From Mortierella sp. BCC40632 (Eukaryota > Mortierellomycota > Mortierellomycetes > Mortierellales > Mortierellaceae): a stretch of 64,000 bases of DNA. This document shows positions 56,216 through 64,000 of the stretch, in pieces. Positions within the stretch are counted from its first letter, which is position 1; each line of letters begins with the position of its first letter. The notes under the pieces are model-generated. The model was not told the DNA's origin, made no database searches, and saw nothing but the letters and a program-made list of their open reading frames with translations. The stretch spans positions 1,661,501 through 1,725,500 of the forward strand of contig WAEK01000004.1 in the NCBI GenBank assembly GCA_011634665.1, in the 5' to 3' direction. A program made the position numbers and the translations under genes.

Positions 56216-56941
56216 TTAAATCAAGCAAGGAAGGAGGGAGATTCTTACATGTACAATGGGCAGGTGCTCAGTCGGCACGGTATCATTCGGACAGGCAGTT
56301 TCTTTTGGAAATTCGTCCCAACTCGTAATCTTGCGGCGATCCTTTTGATACCCATCCGGAATCGCTTCAACTAGAGAGAGAGAGAAACAACAGTCAGGGG
56401 AGCAGCCATGAGTAAAAGCTGGGAATGCCTGGATACATAACAAATATATATATAAATATATAAAAAAAACGTTTGCATACTCAGCTCTTTCAATCGAAGA
56501 GAGTCTTCGCCAACAACACGGATAATATCCTCCAGAATCAACATGCCCAAGGGAATCAACTTTCCATGCTCCGTTCTGAAATCCTGTGTTCCTACCACAA
56601 ATACACCCGTCACCGGTAGCTTCTCGACCGCTTCCTTGGCCAACTCCATCACTGCCGTTCGATACGCCGTCACTTGGTGCGTCTTCAAGTTTGAACATGG
56701 GATATGCGTAATCAACCGCAAAGCTGTTAGGGCGGGAGGAGGATAACAGGGCACATCCTTGGAGATCTTGTTCAAGTGACCAATATCATCCGAACTCTCA
56801 CTCAACTCGGTAATCAATCCTAGTTCCAGCAACATCTTGTTGTTCTCCTGAATCTGTTGAAGTCGGTCACGTTCATAGGTCACCATACTCTCTTCCTCTG
56901 GCGGCAGAATGTCTAAATAGTACCATCCCATCAAGAGTCAG

Positions 56942-56975
<34 letters not shown>

Positions 56976-59900
56976 CATTGGAGTGGAAAAAGTTTTTGGA
57001 AAGTTAGACCCTCCTTTGTAGGCTTACCGACAGAATTTTCCTTCCAGAGCTCAACCTGGGGTTGATCAGGTTCATCCATCGTAAAATCAAGCTTGTACTC
57101 TTCCCAATTGGCCTCGTTTCGTCCAAATCGCTCCACCTAGGCATTGGGTTTGAAGACAAGAGCAAGAGAGGAAAAAAAAAAATAGTGCAATACGAATGGG
57201 ATTAGAGAGAGGGAGAGAGAGAAACAGAAAGGAAAAAGAGTGCGGACGACCGCTCGGAGTTTACATCAGTCAAGAAATCCAGCAGAGCAAAAGAATACGT
57301 GCAAAGTGGAAGAATAGAGTGACATGCAGTAAGAAGCAATACGAGAAGAAAGAGAAGGAGGAAAAGAGCAAGAGAATCAAAGTAAATTAAAAGCATAATT
57401 GGATACCATTCTAGAAGCACAGAGTGTTGCAAAATCGAATTCCTTTGTCGGTTTGAACGTCCACACGGATCCCATGACGACACTCTTTCGTTCAACAGGA
57501 CAACTGGGGATAGCTCGCGTTGTTCTATTAACCTTGACATTTGCTAGGTGCACCGGATCTTGAATGAATAAGAAGAAGAAAAAAAAGAAAAAGAAAAGAA
57601 AAGAAGGGGCCTTGTTAAAAACAACAACAACAACAACAACAACAATACAAGAAAGGACCCACTTTCTCGAATGCCTTACCAAAATCAAGTGTCATCAAGT
57701 CATTGTTTTCCTTGCCTACTTTACGAAGCGTCGCAATAAACTCGTGTGTAAAACACAAGAAATCAAACTGAACACACAAATACGTGCCCAATCCAAACAT
57801 GGCACAATACCGTTGTCGTTTCACAATAAACTCTTCCAACTCAAATCCCTCATTAATATACTGTCGGATCAATTGGAAACTGACGGGGATATAGAAGCAA
57901 TGCTCTCGATTATCGCCAATTCCAAGCGTACAGCGCCGACCGGGTTTGAGCAGACGATAGGTCTCTCGAACAACATTACTCATTTCTCGTTGGAACTCGA
58001 TTGAATTTCCAAATCTTGACAGATCCCCTGCGATTTTCAATGTGGAGAAAAAAAACCCCCCCGGTTAAGAAAATGGCTCGCATGATATCTTGTCCCGGGT
58101 AGTTTGCTCATGCCACGCTACGCTTACCATCAATATGCGTTGAATAGGCAACACAGTCTTTGTAAGGGGGGTGTGAGAGAACGTGATCATATGATTCACT
58201 TTCAAAGAGTGGACCTGTGAGCTTTCGGGAATCACCCTGCATAATGGTTGGTCGGTGTTCAGCCTTGAACGTTGCTCCTGGTGGGATTGCGAAAGAGCAG
58301 TTTCTGATGGAGAGCGAAACAGCGGCCTATGATTTTTTTTTTTTTTTTTTTTAGTTGATCTCGTCCTCAGAACAGAATACTAATGTACAGTAGACCAGGC
58401 AATAAACCTTACCGGATTGATATCGACAGCAGTACAGCTAAAAATGAATTAATGGATCCAATGTTAATGGTTGCACTATAGCCGAACGGTGATGTGTTTG
58501 AAAGTGAAAAGAACCCTCCACCTCCCTCAGAAAGACTCAAAAACAAATCTCGTCTTACCATCTTCCCAAGAGGAAACACTCTATTGCATCCGTGCCACGT
58601 CCCAAAAAGTTGGAGAGAATCTTGTCATTCGGATGAGTGTATTTGGTAACAGCTCTACAAGTCCATGCAAACATTCAAAAAAAAAAAAAGTTAAAAGCAG
58701 CTCTCGTTGAATAAAAGACAATGATAGAAAAAAAAGAGGCCATTCAAGGGAAGCAAATTTCCTACCTTCTCACTGTCTGTGGAAGCCACGTTCCATGATA
58801 GTCTGTACCAGAATGTGTTGCCCCTAATGATTGATTTGGAAGAGTCAGCATCAAGCTTCCTGTGATTGTTTTTTTCTCCTCCTCCTCCCCCCTCCTCCTC
58901 CAAAAAAGTACCCTGGACAATAGTTTCTCTTGCTTACATCGTGGCGCACGCCCTGGGATATCATAATAGGTACTATCCACAGGAAGCGAGTAGAGCTGAT
59001 TCTCAGCTGGTCCATACGAATCCAGATACACCGCCTGCGAGGTCGATTGATCAAAACGATGTGCCGAAACCACCGTCCTGGTCAAGTATGGACTGTGCGA
59101 ATAATCTTCAGCTGATGTTGCATAGCGGCCTACACCGTTAGGTTTGCCCTCTGGAGGAAGTATATGTATAGAACCATCAGGTTGCTCTACAACTGCTCGA
59201 ACTTCTGAGGTTTCGTCTGGTGAAAGAACAACCTGGGATGAGGGTTCCGTAACAGGGCCAGCGAGGAAACAATCCTCGCACATCAAGACGCCATTATACC
59301 CTGTTAAAGTTAATACAATGACTGAATCAGTGACAGCACAATCGGAGGGTATCAAGTCAGATAAAAAGGCTTGAAGAAAGGATAAAGTATGCCACAGACC
59401 TTTTCTCCAATTAGCTGAGGTAGTCGACCAGCAGTAAGAGCAAACCAGTCTTGAGAGGGCTCGCATCTTGGGTTTGTAACTGATCGGCTTCTTTTTCACC
59501 ACAGCTGGCTCTGCTTCCTGAGAGGCAAGTGCTGCCTCTTTCTCCAGTCGTTCACTTCGAATCAGCTCAAGGGCTAAGAGATGGTTGTTCTTATCAGCTC
59601 TTTGTTCATTTGCCCATGAGGGAGGGGGGGGGGAAGTCCAGCTATTCCAAAGGCGGACAAAAGAAATCCAAAGAAACAAAAAAGAATTCCTCTTACATGT
59701 TGTCTTGAATTCCTTTTTCTCATGCTCATGGTTGATATCTTCCCTATCAAAGCACTAAAAAAAAAAAAAAAAAAAACCAGCGAGGCGGTTAAATTTAACT
59801 TCTACTTCTTTTGTCAAATCCTTTGAGGGATGTTCTTCACTTTTGAAAATTTTCTCCGCAATAGAAAAAAAAACATACATCGCAGCAAAGATCAAAAGAG

Positions 59901-62900
59901 TGGAAGTAATCTCCGCTACATTTGATACACGTCTTCCACGGGTTGACTCCAAGAATCTTGGAACAATGGTCACAGCTAAACGTTTCATCATAGAGATCTA
60001 TTCAAAAACATATCGAGTCAGTTCCTCTTTGGTCATCACAGAACAACAGAACAACAGTAATAGAATGGGAGGAACTGAGAGGGAAAGAGAACAATACCTC
60101 GCTTTAAAAGCGTTTTTTCGTGTTGAGGACACCAAAAGATGACACCGTCCTCAAAATGCGACTTGGGTTTGCTTGTACAGGGGACATGAAAGCTTCGATG
60201 GCACTTGGGCTCAAAACAACCGATCGTCGCACCTTTTTCTTTACAGGATGTACATTTCTAACATGAGTGAAGAGTCACCATCCAGGCGAAAAAGAAAAAA
60301 GAAGAAGAAGAAAAAGATAATTGAGTAATAGGAAAAAAAAAGGAAATGTACCAAAAAAAAAAAAAAAAAAAAAAAGGTGCCACATATTTCTTCTTTTTCT
60401 TTCTTTCATAACTTGAAAGAATTCTTACGACTGAGCGTCCCCGTCTCATGGCGGTCGTCACATTGAACCAGGAACCATCCTTGGCCTGAATCACCTCGGG
60501 CGAATATCGCGCACAATTATCATGCGACCAGAAATGCTTTCGTTTCACAGCACCATACCGATTGGTGGATGTCATCAGGAACGGATACGGCCCTATAAAC
60601 GGACTGTTGGATACTCCGTCATCATTACAGAACGCACACACACGTCGGCCTCTCCATTGATCCAGATAGACATATCCGGGCTCTTCTGTTTTGTTCATCG
60701 TTTCTTCTGGATCTTCCGGACTTGGGTGACTGAGGCCTCGATCCGACTCGTTATAGCTCTCATCCAGTTGGTCTTTTTCAAATCGGGTGATAATCCCTCC
60801 TTTCACGGGTCGAACTCCTTGTGGTCCAACAATCACCTTGGTTGCAAAGGAAGACCGAGGATGGTTATGATACTCTGGAAAGGCATTCGAGAAGCACCAA
60901 AGACAGAGATTGAATGGCTGGTTGGTCTCTGGCTGAGATTTTGCTTCCACCTCACAGTACATGCAATAAATCCTATGGAGGCGATTCAAAAGCGATAGCC
61001 CAGTTAATAATATGAAATGAAAAAAAAGGGTCTCTACACTCTCTTCACCCTCCTAATGTCCACAAAAAAGAAAAAAAAAATGACTGTCCACAAACCTAAA
61101 TTGACTGATCTTGACATTGCATTGCACACAGTGCACTTTTGAATTTGGAGTCTCTTCCAACTCGGTATTCGGCACATCCTGAAACGAAGTATCGCATGAT
61201 TGGGGTTCTTCCTGGTCAATTTTGGATGGGACCTCCGCATCCGGAGAGGGAGAGATAGGTCCACTCTGGATCTCTTCCACCTGGGTCGTTCCAGGGTCCG
61301 GTAAAAGAGGTGTTTGCTCCAAATCAGGATCAAACTGTAAACGCTGACTGTTGATATCGATCCACTCGTTATGAAATTCCTGAAAACCCTCGTAATGGAC
61401 CAAAACTCGACTGTTCTTCAAATCTCTTACAACGGCCACCAACCACTCCATCTGACGATCTCGAGCTCGGATTCTAGTCCCTGGAACTAGTCTCCGCTTC
61501 AATAACGTTACATGATCTTCAATCAAAGGTCGGTTCTTGGTCGCTCGCGTCAGACTCCGAAGGTTCTGGAAGGGGTTTGGATTATCCTCCCGGTTCTCTT
61601 GTGCCATCGCTAATGCTAGGTCGAGGAGTTTTTTGTGCTTTTTTCGCTTTTTCTGCTTCTTGCCTCCCAGGAGACCAGGCTTGGCTGATTTAGGCTTGAT
61701 CGCCAAGGGTGATTCGATATACCCTGCTTCATTGAACGTGATGTCGGCTAGAGTAGGGATCGAGAGCAATCCTCCACCCTTGCTTCCGCCTAGACCGAGT
61801 CGATGCTTGGCGAGTTTCTTTCCAGAAAGCATTTTGATATTCCGTTCTATCGGGGTGTATTCTCCCCTGTCCGTTTCTTCATAAATGACTTGGCGGACAT
61901 AAAATTCAAGAGGTGTCGGGCTCATGTTCCGCATTGCGATCTGTCGTTTTGCCAACGTTTCCTCTGATAGCGTTTTGGTGGGCTTTGGAGGTGGGAAAGT
62001 CTCGTGATTTTTCTTTCGTGCCTGTGCCTCGAGCAGTGCTACGAACCGATCCTTGGTCTTAGTGGTCTGTAGCCTTTTTTCAGCATCGTCGGTCTTGGCA
62101 TCTGGATCAGAGAGAAGGTCTGCACCCGTTGTTCCATCCCCATTCTCGGTAGGCCCACTACTTTGCTTTGCCGATGCTTGCTTGGGTCGTCTGTATTCTT
62201 CTACGGGCTCAATGACGACTCTATTGAGGACCAATCCAGTTTCTAGAACTCTGGTGATGATCTTTAGAATCTCCTTTTCTTCGTTATCATGCTGGAACGT
62301 ATCAATCTCTAATGGTTCGAGGCCAAGCTGGATAGGATTTCCCAAAGTGACATAGGTCGGTGTCAAGTCAGGCTGAACCGGCTGTTCTTGTTCTTCAGGG
62401 GCACTTGAAACTGTTGGTGTTGACTGAACCAATCCATCAGTTTCTGAAGCAGAGCACGATAGTAGGTTGTTGTTTTCGGCCGGTTCTTTACTGGAAGAAA
62501 CATCTCCTGCTGGGCGAATAAGAGTGTCTGGATGGCTACTGGCATTTCCCTCAGGTTGGTCAGTAGCTACTGAGTGACTAACAGTATCTTTTGCTGGATG
62601 GCTAACAACCTTAGTGCCGACTTTGCTGACTTTGGTACCAGTAATTTTCACTTTCTTGGTGGATTGGCTCGGTTGTACACTGTTGATATCGTCTGCTGGA
62701 AGGATCGGTCTTAGTGACTTTTTAGTGCCTTTAGTAGGAGGAATGGTTTTGATTTGACCTGCTTCTGGTCGTGGCCGATCGGAAACACTCTTTTTGTGGC
62801 CCTTTGTCTTTGGAGGCGGGCATGGAGTGCTCGTTATCTCAACAGGGCTAACAGTTTTTGGAGCCTCTTCCGTTGGCCTTTGGTCAGCGTTAGCAGGAGT

Positions 62901-64000
62901 TCGAATGGTTGAAAGTGGAGGTACAAGTATCTCTGACAAAACTTCAGATCCCATCCTCGGCTTTTTTTTAGTCCCTGTAGATACGGTACTTTTCTTTGTT
63001 TTTTTGGTGTCCGAGCCTGGGTCCTTCGGAGCGTGGTCAGCATCCGTGGGTGGTCGTTGTCGTTTGATTCCATTGGAATGGGCAGGTAAAGACGGTGGAG
63101 GTTGAGAAGTCGGAGAGTATGCTGTCGGCCCAGGTTCAACCAGAGCCTTCTCTCTCTCGAGTTTCAGTCGTTCGATCGCTGTATCTCTAGCTTGAGTCTC
63201 CTCTGGGGTTAACGCCTCTAGACGTCGACTATCCGAAGCGAGCCATTCATCCCACTCGGGACCCCAGTCATCAAAGTGGATCTTGATCTTGCCATTTTGA
63301 AGACTGACCATGACACCAAAGTACCATTCACCTCCGGTATTCCTTACTTTGACGGGTCTCCCGAATGCATAGCCATGGATATTAGAGTCTTCAGCATTGA
63401 CCTCATTGCCTCCGAGTAGTTTTGAAGCAGTCCTAGTCAGAAATGCGCCTGTGGTCTGAAAGTCGTCCAATTTCTTTGGAGGTGACGGGTTTTTGGGGCT
63501 CTGGATAGCGGGGGCAATTGGACGGAACTTTTGGGGAGTGTTGGTCGAAATCTTTTTCGGTAGCTTCTTGATCGCGGGCACAGTCTGGTCGGAGGCGTGT
63601 TGATCTTCGACTGAGCAGGAAGTAGAGGAGGAGGGAGAGTAATAGAGTTAAGACCGGCAAACTCCTATGAAAGGCAAAAAAAAAAAAAAAAAAAAAAAAT
63701 CGTCCACCTCGCCTTTCTTCTCTCTTCTCTTCTCTTCTTTTAAAGATATATATATAAAGAAATGTCTATCGTCCAGAGCATATTCATTTACCAAGAGTCA
63801 ACTTTGCATGGTCCGCTGAAGGAACTGCATCCTGCTCTTGCGTAGTAGTCACTGATCGGACCGAACTTCTTCGCCCTCTTCCCGAAACCGAGCTGATTAG
63901 ATCTCTACATTCAGCGCAAACTTTGAGCTTCCCAATCTTTAGGATTCGGAGATGAGGCTTCTTGCAGGATTCGCACAAAAGACTCGCCTGGCCATTCTCC
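56216..64000 (-). CDS. Giant chromatin-reader / DNA methyltransferase fusion (5' end beyond window)
   Basis: Exons traced on the minus strand: 64000-63792, 63610-61096, 60972-60429, 60257-60098, 59997-59879, 59754-59697, about 59640-59400, 59300-58766, 58654-58559, 58437-58413, 58326-58128, 58027-57680, 57558-57407, 57136-57028, 56912-56481 and 56370-56216. Nearly all junctions are GT-AG and in phase; the junction before about 59640 is unresolved (a C run or an alternative acceptor). The product is about 1,960 aa or more. Domain order: CxxC pair, Tudor/chromo-barrel-like, long disordered segment, second Tudor-like, ZZ finger, extended PHD, second ZZ, GATA-type finger, SAM-dependent amino-methyltransferase, further C-terminal region. 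The gene is expected to act in the nucleus, reading chromatin and methylating DNA (N6-adenine or N4-cytosine undetermined). It is convergent with the Byr4-like gene, 170 bp apart. Only the last junction (possible donor at 56223) and the 5' end are open. Confidence 0.8.
57700..58850 (-). other. Amino-DNA-methyltransferase catalytic domain
   Basis: Over five exons: a motif X-like TDYHGTWLPQTVRR, motif I ILSNFLGRGTDAIECFLLG (FLGRG at 58594-58608), acidic motif II AVDINP in a 25-nt exon (58437-58413), QGDSRKL (motif III-like), motif IV LSHPPYKDC (HPPY at 58162-58173), then EGDLS-like DGDLSRF, YRLLKPGRRCTLGIGDNRE and FDFLCFTHEFIATLRK. The order X-I-IV fits the gamma-type arrangement. The pattern resembles prokaryotic N4/N6 DNA methylases rather than MT-A70/METTL proteins. 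Confidence 0.8.
59268..59443 (-). other. GATA-type zinc finger (spans an intron)
   Basis: CSYCWSTTSANWRKG joins across the 59399-59301 intron to YNGVLMCEDC, giving CX2CX17CX2C with the WRKG hallmark of GATA fingers. It could provide sequence-specific DNA binding. Confidence 0.7.
59715..59975 (-). other. ZZ-type zinc finger 2 (spans an intron)
   Basis: FSCDHCSKILGVNPWKTCIK, FHSFDLCCD, then after the intron CFDREDINHEHE. A complete ZZ pattern with the characteristic FDLC and final His-x-His. Confidence 0.75.
60098..60675 (-). other. Extended PHD finger (spans an intron)
   Basis: RVCAFCNDDGVSNSPFIGPY, KRKHFWSHDNCARYSPEV, then after the intron KCTSCKEKGATI, CFEPKCHRSFHVPCT and FWCPQHEK. This is the Cys/His order of extended PHD domains seen in chromatin proteins. 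Confidence 0.8.
60845..61140 (-). other. ZZ-type zinc finger 1 (spans an intron)
   Basis: CVQCNVKISQFR is joined across the 61095-60973 intron to IYCMYCEVEAKSQ, then FNLCLWCF and HNHPRSSF. The spacing of Cys pairs and the final His pair fit ZZ fingers, which bind histone H3 tails or other proteins. Confidence 0.7.
61335..61497 (-). other. Tudor/chromo-barrel-like module 2
   Basis: Reads GTRIRARDRQMEWLVAVVRD, then VLVHYEGFQEFHNEWIDINS, the same fold pattern as module 1. It lies just before the ZZ finger. Confidence 0.7.
63219..63365 (-). other. Tudor/chromo-barrel-like module 1
   Basis: Residues read GRPVKVRNTGGEWYFGVMVS, then KIHFDDWGPEWDEWLASDSRR. The pattern (V+V+...WY.a.V...+I.IHFD.W...+DEWL..DS.RL) is that of Tudor-knot, chromo-barrel or MBT-type histone-methyl-lysine readers. 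Aromatic cage candidates are visible (W, Y, F, W, W). Confidence 0.7.
63661..63790. other. First visible intron of the fusion gene, with poly(A)/(T) tract
   Basis: Part of the intron 63791-63611. It contains a run of about 23 A on the plus strand (63677-63699), i.e. poly(T) in the transcript, and TATATATA at about 63747. Confidence 0.7.
63792..64000 (-). other. N-terminal Cys pair of the methyltransferase fusion
   Basis: The frame is open to the window edge and reads ASLLCESCKKPHLRILKIGK and then LKVCAECRDLISS: CxxC-x15-CxxC, a probable zinc ribbon or treble clef, followed by a Ser/Arg-rich linker. Confidence 0.6.

Noticed and set aside
57615..58040. MT-A70 (METTL3/4-type) methyltransferase
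   Set aside because: The motif is HPPY in a motif I-first order with DGDLSRF and LLKPGRRC signatures, unlike the DPPW of MT-A70 proteins.

Overview
This looks like a nuclear chromosome window from an early-diverging (Mucoromycota-like) fungus. The reasons are short spliceosomal introns (about 50-180 nt), a Byr4/Bfa1-like mitotic regulator, a Crinkler-type N-terminal fragment, chromodomain Ty3/Gypsy, DIRS and Helitron elements, and abundant GA and homopolymer tracts. The lineage is inferred; no rRNA or tRNA gene is visible.

Layout. 1-3600: the 3' end of one gene, a Cys-rich orphan gene (1262-1960), and a duplicated GA-rich module. 3635-17638: a large Helitron with a spliced Cys-rich N terminus, Rep and PIF1-type helicase. 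It is split by a 7.2 kb chromovirus (7187-14430, itself hit by a Tc1-like element) and by a second Tc1-like element (15557-17186). 18100-28900: nested retrotransposon wreckage, comprising a gag fragment, a minus-strand Ty3/Gypsy element, chromovirus copy 2, a non-coding LTR element, palindromic TA MITEs and a hAT-type MITE. 29344-29796: a small intact gene. 30100-42700: more GA repeats, three further Tc1-like elements, two more MITEs, small hAT-like and palindromic elements, a DIRS fragment, and pieces of a minus-strand host gene broken by insertions. 43024-47360: a DIRS element with visible inverted terminal repeats and internal complementary region.

48378-64000 is mostly ordinary genic DNA: a Crinkler-like fragment, an acyl-CoA thioesterase gene (minus), a Byr4/Bfa1-like gene (plus, divergent from it), and a very large minus-strand gene convergent with that one. 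I trace this last gene through about sixteen exons. It encodes roughly 1,960 residues or more: two Tudor/chromo-barrel-like modules, two ZZ-type fingers, an extended PHD finger, a GATA-type finger, and a complete-looking bacterial-style amino-DNA-methyltransferase domain (FLGRG and HPPY motifs), with a further C-terminal region. This reader-plus-writer fusion is the most interesting object here.

Caution: nearly every repeat-derived ORF is broken by single-base changes in homopolymers, whereas the unique genes are almost clean. This may reflect unpolished long-read consensus in repeats rather than decay.
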